Below are positions 33,979-41,524 of a stretch of 64,000 nt of DNA, piece after piece. The translations under genes and the position numbers were made by a program. The notes below the pieces were generated by a model. That model searched no databases. It was not told the origin of the DNA and saw nothing but the letters and a program-made list of their open reading frames with translations. Position 1 is the first letter of the stretch. Every line of letters starts with the position of its first letter. The DNA is from Macrococcus equipercicus (lineage in GTDB: Bacteria > Bacillota > Bacilli > Staphylococcales > Staphylococcaceae), in NCBI RefSeq assembly GCF_004359525.2, contig NZ_SCWC02000001.1, forward strand, positions 310,001-374,000, in the 5' to 3' direction.

Positions 33979-35151
33979 ATGAAAAACATTACAATGTTTC
34001 TCTGGAATAACTTCACCAATGATGCACGGGTGACCCGAGAAGGTTCAGCACTTGTTGATGCAGGCTATCATGTTACTGTCATTGCCAAACGTGAAGAAAA
34101 TGAAAGAGAACTAGAGAAAAGAGAGCAGCTGCCGTCCGGCATCCAAGTGTATCGGAAGGATAAAGCCGAAATCAGTGTAAAAGCATTGAAAGCATCCACG
34201 CTCATGAAAAAGCATATTCCGAATGCCTTATTGATGTTTAAAATGATAGCGGCGGGATATAAAATTGACACGGATGTCTATCATAGTCATGATCTCAATA
34301 CGCTCATTCAAGGGGTCGTCTGCGCAAAGTTACGACCGCGAAAACGTACCCTGGTCTTTGATTCACATGAAGTCAACACGAGCCGGACAAACTATAGTGC
34401 TGGACTAGTTTACAAAGTGGAAAAGTTTCTGCTGAACTTCGTTGATCATACGATAGTGGAGAATGAAACACGGGCAACGTATCACGAAAGATTATACGGT
34501 GATAGACCGATGTCACTGCATAACTACTCAGAATACTACGATATCAGCGAGGTGCCGGCAGCTGAACTTGCCATACCGGCTGATAAAAAGATTCTTCTTT
34601 ATCAGGGCGGTCTGCAGCAAGGCCGCGGTCTTCCTCTACTGATTGACGCATTTAAGGAAGCAGATGTAGATGCCGTTCTGCTCATGGTAGGTGACGGCAA
34701 GATCCGTCAGCAGCTTGAAGAGCAGGTCAGGACACTCGGTATCAGTGATAAGGTTATCTTTACCGGCCGTGTTCCTTATGAACTGCTGCGGGCTTATACG
34801 AAGCGAGCTTATATCGGTTTTCAAATTCTGCAGAATACAAACTTCAATCATTACTCTGCCTCATCGAATAAGCTGTATGAGTATATGATGGCGCATGTGC
34901 CGGTCATAGGAACGAATATGCCGGAGATACGCCGCGTTATTGAAGCGGAAAATATCGGTCTGGTCATCAGTGAATCTGATAAGAACGAGCTTACAGCAGC
35001 TATTCGATATGTTATGACCCATCCTGAGAAACATGCAGAGTGGGTACTGAATAATGAACACGCAAAAGATATATACAACTGGGAACAGGAAAAAGCCAAG
35101 CTTCTCAATCTTTATAAAACTATAAACGTGGGTGAGAATAATGGAGAGTGA
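33979..35151 (+). CDS. Glycosyltransferase, GT-B fold (GT4 type)
   Basis: A 390-residue glycosyltransferase. The N-terminal acceptor half has FLWNNFTNDARVTREGSALVDAGYHVTVIA and VYHSHDLNTLIQG near residue 95. The donor half has LLYQGGLQQGRGLPLLIDAF near residue 208, VGDGKIRQQLEE near residue 236, and HYSASSNKLYEYMMAHVPVIGTNMPEIRRVI near residue 295, the GT4 catalytic/UDP-sugar region. Donor and acceptor unknown. AGGTGAT precedes ATG 33979 by five to six bases. Its end overlaps the next small gene by 11 bases. It opens the second set of GT4, small protein and large GT. Confidence 0.88.
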   Translation: MKNITMFLWNNFTNDARVTREGSALVDAGYHVTVIAKREENERELEKREQLPSGIQVYRKDKAEISVKALKASTLMKKHIPNALLMFKMIAAGYKIDTDVYHSHDLNTLIQGVVCAKLRPRKRTLVFDSHEVNTSRTNYSAGLVYKVEKFLLNFVDHTIVENETRATYHERLYGDRPMSLHNYSEYYDISEVPAAELAIPADKKILLYQGGLQQGRGLPLLIDAFKEADVDAVLLMVGDGKIRQQLEEQVRTLGISDKVIFTGRVPYELLRAYTKRAYIGFQILQNTNFNHYSASSNKLYEYMMAHVPVIGTNMPEIRRVIEAENIGLVISESDKNELTAAIRYVMTHPEKHAEWVLNNEHAKDIYNWEQEKAKLLNLYKTINVGENNGE

Positions 35152-35431
35152 AGAACTGAAAGGACTGCTGATTCAGAGTCTTGAATCAGAGAAGAAAACC
35201 TTGCAGCAGCTGCATATGCGTGACCGTGAAATTGAGAAACTGAAAGGACTGCTGATACAGAGCCTTGAATCAGAGAAGAAGTCGCTGCAGCAGCTGAATA
35301 TGCGTGATCTTGAAATTGATAAGCTGAAGAAGAAAGTCTTGCTGCATGAGAGAAGAATGGAAAAGATTAAACGTCAGCCTGTTATCAAGCTATTATTAAA
35401 AATTAAATCTTTTGTCAAAGGATTGAAGTAA
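35141..35431 (+). CDS. Small coiled-coil protein with duplicated 28-residue repeat
   Basis: A 96-residue protein, nearly all predicted coiled coil. Two consecutive 28-residue units (residues 5-32 and 33-60; core LKGLLIQSLESEKK.LQQL.MRD) are identical at 23 positions. 28 residues equal exactly four heptads, so the duplication keeps the coil in register. A basic amphipathic tail follows (RRMEKIKRQPVIKLLLKIKSFVKGLK), which could lie on the membrane. No homologue recognised. It overlaps the upstream glycosyltransferase by 11 bases, and its stop directly abuts the start of the large glycosyltransferase. Possible scaffold, oligomeriser or length-setting spacer (inference). Confidence 0.78.
   Translation: MESEELKGLLIQSLESEKKTLQQLHMRDREIEKLKGLLIQSLESEKKSLQQLNMRDLEIDKLKKKVLLHERRMEKIKRQPVIKLLLKIKSFVKGLK
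35153..35320 (+). repeat. 84-bp tandem duplication in the coiled-coil gene
   Basis: Units 35153-35236 and 35237-35320 are head-to-tail and in frame, encoding the two four-heptad repeats. Differences between copies are mainly single substitutions, indicating an older event than the identical atl units. Confidence 0.92.
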
Positions 35432-37567
35432 ATGCAGAACAGCAGAGTAAGAGTCAAAGAAATCAACCGGGTTCTAGCCGCACTTAAAGAAGGTCAGCCC
35501 CTGCAGCCAACAAAATCCGAGCGTTTTATAGAGAAGGATTATCAGCCGGGATTGTCCATCATTATTCCGATGTACAAGAGCGCGCCTTTTATTGAGCGTC
35601 TTGTTAACAGCCTGATCCACGTGATTTCAGAGAGTGTGCCGTATGAAGTGGTGTTTGTTCTGAACGGTACCGAAGAAACTGTTGCGCTTGACCAAGATCT
35701 GCTGGAAAAAGCGCTCTCCAGCAGCCGGCTGAACTATTCCATTCTGCTGTCCGAACAAGGTGCAGGGAAAGCGAGAAATGCCGGTATAAAGGCAGCACGG
35801 TACAGTCATTCCCTGCTGCTGGACAGTGATGATACGTTATCGCCGGGCATTATTGATCAGCTGGAACCTTATCTTTCTCCGACAGCTATCACAGTGTTTG
35901 AAATTCATGATATACACACGGAAAGTGACAGCGGCAGCAATGTCATTCAAGAAGAGGTTAAACCATTTTTCGGCCAGACGACAACTGAGTACTTTAAAAT
36001 CATGAAGATTTTATCGATGAATGGGGCAAAAGTGATTCCGTCTTCTTATCTGCTCAACACGCTTTATGATGAGAACTTGAGAAGTGGGGAAGACATCGTC
36101 CTGATGATGTCCATCATCACTAAGTTCATGCCTGAAGTTATCATAGTCCCGGAACATACGGCAGTCTATCATCGTTATATTGTTGATAATTCTGTCAGCC
36201 GCGTTGCGATGAGCTATGACTTCAATGTCCAGCAGCGTTTTGAAGTGATCCGTCTCCTCGGTGATCTGGCTGATGAAGCAGATGCGGAGATAAGACAGCT
36301 GATTCTTAACCGGATGGATGCACAGGCGGGCTTTGTCTCGCGTTATCTTATGGTGCACCCAGAGGACTACAGCCGTGTGATTCAGCTGTTTCAGACGCTG
36401 GACTGTGATTATATTCCTTACGGAGCTATTAACAGAAATAATGTCAGAACGCTGTATATCGGCTACTGTTTCACGCCATATGCCGATACGAGCGGCATTG
36501 TACTTGCCAAACGTATCCGCGAGCGCTGTCAGCCATGTGACGTCATCTCGAATGATATGTCAGCCGTCCGTACAGTTGACTATACATTAAACCAGATAGC
36601 AGAACCGTTTATTTATCAACATTTCGAGCTGCCGACAAAACCTTCTTTTAGCAGCTGGAGTGTAATTGAGAGCTTTGTCACACTTGGTGAGAGAAAAGTT
36701 AAAGACCGTAAATATGATGAGATATATTCACGTGTTCTCTGGCCGGGCAGTCATTTTCTGGCATTCAAGCTCAAGATGCAGCGTCCGGAAATAAAATGGA
36801 CAGCAGAATTCTCAGATCCAGTGCTGCATGATATTAAGAACAACGAGCGCGAAGCGCCACTTCACAGCAAACAGCTGCATAAATTGTTCGGCAAGATAGA
36901 TAAGCGCTGGAAGTCTTATATCGACAGCAATCTGTTCAATATGACGGAGATCATCGCCTTTGCAGAGGCAGATGAGATCATCTTCACAAACTACAGTCAG
37001 ATGTTCAGTATGTGTGAACGATTCAAGGAACCTGAACTCAGACAGATTATTACAGAGAAGGCGGTTATCAAGACGCATCCTGTGGCAGAACCATCATTCT
37101 ATCAGCTGGAGCAGTCGCTCATTCAGCTGGATCAGGACTATTTCCATATCGGTTACTTCGGCAATTTCTATGAGACAAGAGGACTGCAGGAAATTATCTC
37201 GCTGATCCGGGAGCCGGAGCAGGTGGCAGCGCTGAATCCAAAATCACTGCCGCTTAAGCTTCATATCTTCACCTCTAATCCGAAGCAGTCCAAAATGGAG
37301 CTGAGAAAGCATGGACTCGGCCGTAGTGTCGAAGTCTATCCTTATCTCCCGTATTTGGAGTTTCTGAATATGACGACGCATGTCGATGCTCTCCTTGTCA
37401 TGGATGCTCACACCGCAGCCTACAAGAAACGCAATCCATACTTACCGAGCAAACTGAGCGATTATATGGGCAGCGGGAAACCGATCATCGCCTTTATAGA
37501 ACCAGGCAGCCCGATGAGTGGACTGAAATCAGCACAGCTGCTGAAGATTGACTTAAAAAGCCAGTAA
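35432..37567 (+). CDS. Fused bifunctional glycosyltransferase (GT2 plus GT-B)
   Basis: A 711-residue two-domain enzyme. Residues about 30-270 are a GT-A/GT2 domain: LSIIIPMYKSAPFIERLVNSL, the second motif QGAGKARNAGIKAA, the DxD-type LLLDSDDTLSPG near residue 130, and GEDIVL near residue 220. Residues about 320-711 resemble a GT-B protein: IGYCFTPYADTSGIVLAKRI at the start, HIGYFGNFYETRGLQEIISLI near residue 570, and LPSKLSDYMGSGKPIIAFIEPGSP near residue 670. Two linkages may be made by one polypeptide, as in some polymerising transferases. The ATG directly abuts the small coiled-coil gene's stop. A hairpin terminator follows. Sugars unknown. Confidence 0.82.
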   Translation: MQNSRVRVKEINRVLAALKEGQPLQPTKSERFIEKDYQPGLSIIIPMYKSAPFIERLVNSLIHVISESVPYEVVFVLNGTEETVALDQDLLEKALSSSRLNYSILLSEQGAGKARNAGIKAARYSHSLLLDSDDTLSPGIIDQLEPYLSPTAITVFEIHDIHTESDSGSNVIQEEVKPFFGQTTTEYFKIMKILSMNGAKVIPSSYLLNTLYDENLRSGEDIVLMMSIITKFMPEVIIVPEHTAVYHRYIVDNSVSRVAMSYDFNVQQRFEVIRLLGDLADEADAEIRQLILNRMDAQAGFVSRYLMVHPEDYSRVIQLFQTLDCDYIPYGAINRNNVRTLYIGYCFTPYADTSGIVLAKRIRERCQPCDVISNDMSAVRTVDYTLNQIAEPFIYQHFELPTKPSFSSWSVIESFVTLGERKVKDRKYDEIYSRVLWPGSHFLAFKLKMQRPEIKWTAEFSDPVLHDIKNNEREAPLHSKQLHKLFGKIDKRWKSYIDSNLFNMTEIIAFAEADEIIFTNYSQMFSMCERFKEPELRQIITEKAVIKTHPVAEPSFYQLEQSLIQLDQDYFHIGYFGNFYETRGLQEIISLIREPEQVAALNPKSLPLKLHIFTSNPKQSKMELRKHGLGRSVEVYPYLPYLEFLNMTTHVDALLVMDAHTAAYKKRNPYLPSKLSDYMGSGKPIIAFIEPGSPMSGLKSAQLLKIDLKSQ

Positions 37568-37586
37568 CATATTCATCATAAACATA

Positions 37587-37645
37587 AAAACCTCTCATCA
37601 CAGTTTCACTTTTCGAGTGTCTGCTGTGATGGGAGGTTTTCTTAT
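37587..37645 (+). terminator. Terminator ending the exporter/glycosyltransferase operon
   Basis: A 17-bp stem with one wobble position (37587-37603 with 37624-37640) around a 20-base loop, ending TTTTCTT. It separates the preceding run of genes from the next glycosyltransferase. Confidence 0.82.
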
Positions 37646-37715
37646 GAATGAGCACATAGAACTCACCACAAGGAAATGCTATAATAAAGAGGAATCTATT
37701 AAAAGGTGAAAAAAT

Positions 37716-38894
37716 ATGAAAATTTTACTTGTAACACAGAACTTCTATCCGGAAATCGGTTCAGGAGCCAACCGGTTTAGAAATTTATATAATCATCTAT
37801 CGAAGACGAATGATGTCGCTGTGCTGACGACACATCCTGCCTATCCGAATGAGCGGATGTATCAGAACATGAAGTTCTGGTACGATGATGCCATCAATCA
37901 GTCAACAGACATCAAGCGTCTTAACATGAGGACCAGTAAGCAGCACAAGTCAGTGGCCATGCGTCTGTTATACTATTTTGAGCTCGGTTACAAAGTGCGG
38001 AACAGCATCAAGCACCTGCAGGATGACTACGATATTCTCTATGTAACCTCACCGAATATTTTCATGCCTTGGGCGGCATTTTTCGGTCAGAAGCATACAA
38101 CGAAGCGAGTGCTTGAAGTCAGGGATCTATGGCCTGATTCACTGGTCGGAATAGATAAACTGAAGTCATTCAAGTTCATCTTCCCTGTGCTGAAGCTGCT
38201 CGAAAAACGCATGTACCGGCAGTCAGATGTTATCATCATCAACAATGAAGGCTTCAGGAAGCATATTAACAGGCTTGCACCAAAGGTCAAGCAGTACTAT
38301 TTCCCCAACGCCTTCAATCAGGACGAGATCCAGTTCACCGATGTCGCGGAAGACTTCAAGGTCATCTATACAGGCAATATCGGCTTTGCACAGAGCTATG
38401 ACCAGCTGCTCGAAGTCGCCAGAGGACTAGAAGAACGCCGTATTCACTTCAATGCGGTTGTCTACGGCATGAATGCTCATCAATTCATCCACTATATCGA
38501 AGAGCATGACTTCAAATATGTCAAAGCCTATCCAGAGAAAAGCCGTCAGGAATGTCTGGATATGATTAAAACACACAATATCCAGCTGTCTCTACTGAAA
38601 GAGACGGAAACGTTCATGAACGTGCTGCCGGGTAAGATCATCGATGGTATTGGCTGCGGTGTGCCCGTTGTGACCAACCTCGGCGGCTATGCCAATGAAC
38701 TGATAAACGACAATCAGGTGGGCTATGCAAAAGAAAAGGCGACGACCGAGGAAGTGCTTAAAGCGATAGAAGAGATTAAAAATGACCGGATGCTTGAGAG
38801 AAACATGCGGGAGAATGCCCGGGAGCTTGTGTATAAGGAGTTTCTCTGGGACAAGAATATCATTGAACTTGAGAAAGTGTTAAGTGCTGAATAA
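37716..38894 (+). CDS. Glycosyltransferase family 4 (WbuB-like)
   Basis: A 392-residue GT-B enzyme. ILLVTQNFYPEIGSGANRFRNLYNHL opens the acceptor domain; YVTSPNIFMPWAAFFGQK and LEVRDLWPDSLVGI near residue 128 are typical of the WbuB/WcaI group, many of which transfer amino or deoxyamino sugars. The donor half has VIYTGNIGFAQSYDQLLEVA near residue 213 and FMNVLPGKIIDGIGCGVPVVTNLGGYANELI near residue 305. The neighbouring 4,6-dehydratase suggests a 6-deoxy-amino sugar donor, but this is guesswork. AAAGGTG precedes ATG 37716. A TATAAT at 37680-37685 suggests its own promoter, with a weak -35 at 37657. Confidence 0.87.
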   Translation: MKILLVTQNFYPEIGSGANRFRNLYNHLSKTNDVAVLTTHPAYPNERMYQNMKFWYDDAINQSTDIKRLNMRTSKQHKSVAMRLLYYFELGYKVRNSIKHLQDDYDILYVTSPNIFMPWAAFFGQKHTTKRVLEVRDLWPDSLVGIDKLKSFKFIFPVLKLLEKRMYRQSDVIIINNEGFRKHINRLAPKVKQYYFPNAFNQDEIQFTDVAEDFKVIYTGNIGFAQSYDQLLEVARGLEERRIHFNAVVYGMNAHQFIHYIEEHDFKYVKAYPEKSRQECLDMIKTHNIQLSLLKETETFMNVLPGKIIDGIGCGVPVVTNLGGYANELINDNQVGYAKEKATTEEVLKAIEEIKNDRMLERNMRENARELVYKEFLWDKNIIELEKVLSAE

Positions 38895-39148
38895 CTAAGC
38901 AGAGCCGTATATAAGACTTTTGTGCTGAAGCTCACTCTTTTAACTAGTAAGTCATATGTACTGAGTTTAGAGTATAGGATTTACCCACCTTAATTTGGAG
39001 GAAACGAAATAAAAAACAATTTCATTTGTTATTTCCAGTCATTGCCTTATCCGTGGAAGTAATATAATATTAATTGAGTCGAAGTGATTTCCTGTTCATC
39101 ACCATGCTACTATTACATTTCATCATGATATTACTGGGGGTATACATA
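38895..39148 (+). promoter_or_regulatory. Leader of the CapD-like gene: promoter and an orphan ribosome site
   Basis: TTGCCT (39042-39047), 15 bases, TATAAT (39063-39068) gives a likely transcript start near 39075. Upstream, a perfect GGAGG (38997-39001) is followed at seven bases by ATA AAA AAC, a frame of only 17 codons, so no normal gene follows it. Nothing else is seen in the region. Confidence 0.5.
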
Positions 39149-40948
39149 TTGTTGTCCATCACTGCAAAGCAAAGACTTGTCACCTTGCTCATTATTGACT
39201 CCATCATTGTGAGCTTATCGGTTTTCGTCGGGTTTTATGTGCTCCAACCATTCTTTGAAGGCTACACGATTAAACTTCTGCTGTTATCTTCTCTTATTTT
39301 ATTGATTTCTCATCATGTTTCAGCGCATCTTTTCAATCTATATCACAGAGCGTGGGAATATGCGAGTGTCAATGAACTGCTGATGATTGTTAAAGCAGTC
39401 AGCCTCTCTATTGCTGTGACAGCTGCCATTGTGCCGCTGTTCACTCATAAACCGCCTTTTCTACGTCTTTATTTTATCACTTGGATGATGCACTTAATTT
39501 TAATCGGTGGCTCAAGAATTTTCTGGCGCATTTACAGGAGAGCGTTCATTGACAGCACGATCAAGAAAAAACCGACGCTCATTGTCGGCGCGGGCCGCGG
39601 TGGTTCGATGCTGATCAGACAGATGTTGTCGACACCTTATATGGGGATGGAACCAGTCACGGTTGTTGATGACGATAAAAACAAGCAGAACCTCTCGATC
39701 TATGCGGGAGTGAAAGTACAGGGATATGTCAAAGATATCCCGGAACTGGTGAAAAAGTACAAAATCAAGAAAATCATTATCGCTATCCCGACGCTGACAC
39801 AAAAACGACTGAAGGAAATCAGTGAACTATGCGAAGGACTTGGCATTGAAGTTTATCGTATGCCGAACATTGAGAATGTCATGTCAGGTCAGCTGAAAGT
39901 CAGTGAAATCAAAAAGGTGGAGGTCGAGGACCTGCTCGGGCGTGATCCCGTCCATCTTGACATGGCGATGATATCAAAAGAACTGACCCATCAGACGATT
40001 TTAGTGACTGGTGCCGGTGGTTCTATCGGTTCAGAAATCTGTCGTCAAGTATGTAAATTCAGTCCGGAGCGCATCATTCTGCTCGGCCACGGGGAGAACA
40101 GTATTTATACGATTCATCAGGAGTTATTTAATACATATGGGGAAACGATTGATATCGTTCCGATCATCGCAGATATTCAGGACCGCAGCCGGATGTTTCA
40201 GATTATGGCTGACTATAAGCCGTATATGGTTTATCACGCTGCTGCCCATAAACATGTACCGTTAATGGAGTACAATCCCAAAGAGGCCATCAAAAACAAC
40301 ATTCTCGGCACTAAAAACACTGCCGAGGCGGCCGGTGCGGCCGGTGTCAACAAGTTCGTCATGGTATCGACAGATAAAGCCGTCAATCCTCCGAACGTCA
40401 TGGGAGCGACGAAGCGGATCGCTGAGATGGTCGTGCAGAGTCTGAACTCAGAGTCAAATGTTACGGACTTTGTCGCTGTCCGTTTCGGTAATGTTCTCGG
40501 TTCACGAGGGTCTGTCATCCCGCTGTTCAAACGCCAGATAGAAGTAGGCGGTCCCGTCACAGTCACACATCCTGACATGACCCGCTATTTCATGACCATC
40601 CCTGAGGCTTCACGACTTGTGCTGCAGGCAGGTGCGCTTGCTGAAGGCGGGGAAGTGTTCGTCCTTGATATGGGGGAACCCGTGAAGATTGTCGACCTTG
40701 CAACAAACCTCATTCAGCTGTCCGGTTATAAAGTCGAAGATATCGGCATTGAGTTCAGCGGCATTAGACCGGGTGAAAAACTGTTCGAGGAGTTATTGAA
40801 TGAGGATGAGATTCATCCGGAGCAGGCTTATGAGAAAATTTACCGCGGCAAAGTAGCTGCGGTGAGCAGAGAACAGGTGGATAGTATTATCAATGACCTG
40901 CTGACTGGTTACACAAAAGAAAAAATCATTAACTATACAAACAGATAA
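39149..40948 (+). CDS. UDP-GlcNAc 4,6-dehydratase, membrane type (CapD/EpsC/PglF-like)
   Basis: A 599-residue protein: four N-terminal membrane helices (about 1-120), a first Rossmann-like CoA-binding domain (LIVGAGRGGSMLIRQM near residue 145), then an extended SDR domain (ILVTGAGGSIGSEICRQV near residue 287) with YHAAAHKHVPLME and MVSTDKAVNPPNVMGATKR, the non-tyrosine active-site form typical of PglF/CapD. It makes UDP-4-keto-6-deoxy-GlcNAc, precursor of FucNAc, QuiNAc or bacillosamine; no reductase or aminotransferase is here. The frame is open back to TTG 39074, but the promoter predicts a start after 39075. TTG 39149 has GGGGG eight bases upstream and gives the EpsC length (598). Confidence 0.88.
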   Translation: MLSITAKQRLVTLLIIDSIIVSLSVFVGFYVLQPFFEGYTIKLLLLSSLILLISHHVSAHLFNLYHRAWEYASVNELLMIVKAVSLSIAVTAAIVPLFTHKPPFLRLYFITWMMHLILIGGSRIFWRIYRRAFIDSTIKKKPTLIVGAGRGGSMLIRQMLSTPYMGMEPVTVVDDDKNKQNLSIYAGVKVQGYVKDIPELVKKYKIKKIIIAIPTLTQKRLKEISELCEGLGIEVYRMPNIENVMSGQLKVSEIKKVEVEDLLGRDPVHLDMAMISKELTHQTILVTGAGGSIGSEICRQVCKFSPERIILLGHGENSIYTIHQELFNTYGETIDIVPIIADIQDRSRMFQIMADYKPYMVYHAAAHKHVPLMEYNPKEAIKNNILGTKNTAEAAGAAGVNKFVMVSTDKAVNPPNVMGATKRIAEMVVQSLNSESNVTDFVAVRFGNVLGSRGSVIPLFKRQIEVGGPVTVTHPDMTRYFMTIPEASRLVLQAGALAEGGEVFVLDMGEPVKIVDLATNLIQLSGYKVEDIGIEFSGIRPGEKLFEELLNEDEIHPEQAYEKIYRGKVAAVSREQVDSIINDLLTGYTKEKIINYTNR

Positions 40949-40984
40949 AAAGGAAATTGAGTGCCTTCACTCAATTTCCTTTTT
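40947..40984. terminator. Bidirectional terminator between the CapD-like gene and nsrR
   Basis: A perfect 17-bp stem (40947-40963 with 40968-40984) around CCTT, with A- and T-rich ends. It overlaps the last codons of the convergent nsrR gene and marks the right border of the glycopolymer cluster. Confidence 0.93.
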
Positions 40985-41392
40985 TTTACGAATATAGCCT
41001 GGCGTGACATCGGCGACAGTATATTGGTCAAGCACATTGATATAAGACCACAGCGCTTCGCCGAGCACAGCCTGCAGCCCGCAGTGCCCGATCAATGGAC
41101 ACGTATTGGTTTCCGGATTGAAGCATTCCACTAACGTGAAGTTCTCTTCCGTCTGTCTGATTAAGGCGCCGACATTGATCTCTTCCGGCTGCATCTTCAG
41201 CATAATGCCGCCGCCGCGTCCTCTGATGGAAGTGATATATCCAAGAAGCGCAAGGTTATGAACGACTTTAGTCAGATGGTTTTTAGATATATTATAAAAC
41301 TTTGCGATTTCATCTATTTGTGTCAGCTCGTCCTGTCTGGCCAGATACATGAGCACACGCAGCGAATAATCTGAGTATAAAGTTAATTTCAT
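40967..41392 (-). CDS. nsrR: Rrf2-family nitric oxide sensor NsrR
   Basis: A 141-residue winged-helix repressor. The DNA-binding part starts KLTLYSDYSLRVLMYLA, with NHLTKVVHNLALLGYITSIRGRGGGIML at about 38-65. The cluster-binding cysteines lie at about 92-106 with spacing C-x7-C-x5-C (CFNPETNTC..C), the arrangement of NsrR Fe-S sensors. NO damages the cluster and relieves repression of NO-detoxifying genes; the divergent flavohemoglobin gene is the standard target. ATG 41392 is preceded by AAAGGAGT; the longer frame to 41473 runs into the divergent promoter and is rejected. Confidence 0.92.
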   Translation of the reverse strand: MKLTLYSDYSLRVLMYLARQDELTQIDEIAKFYNISKNHLTKVVHNLALLGYITSIRGRGGGIMLKMQPEEINVGALIRQTEENFTLVECFNPETNTCPLIGHCGLQAVLGEALWSYINVLDQYTVADVTPGYIRKKKEIE

Positions 41393-41457
41393 GAGTACTG
41401 ACTCCTTTGACTGTCTGCTATTAATTGTTACAGAATAACAAACAAATTGCAATTCTA

Positions 41458-41510
41458 TTGTCATCAGCCGCAAACCATATTATATTAAAGATGTATTTAA
41501 TATATATCTT
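41458..41510 (+). promoter_or_regulatory. hmp promoter with NsrR-type operator
   Basis: TTGTCA (41458-41463), 17 bases, TATATT (41481-41486) forms the promoter. A 23-bp dyad at 41488-41510, with outer arms AAGAT and ATCTT and 9 of 11 symmetric positions, matches the AAGATGYATTT-type NsrR consensus and covers the predicted transcription start. Confidence 0.8.
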
Positions 41511-41524
41511 TAGGGGGAAAAGTC

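Noticed and set aside
37680-37685. TATAAT before the WbuB-like gene as a firm promoter
   Set aside because: The -35 (TAGAAC) is weak, so it is mentioned only with the gene, not listed as a separate feature.
39009-39062. 17-codon frame starting ATA after a strong ribosome site, as a leader peptide gene
   Set aside because: It needs an ATA start, is very short, and no attenuator hairpin follows; kept only as an odd site.
27456-40948. Glycopolymer cluster as a recent mobile island
   Set aside because: No integrase, transposase, flanking direct repeats or tRNA site was seen, and base composition by eye is like the surroundings.
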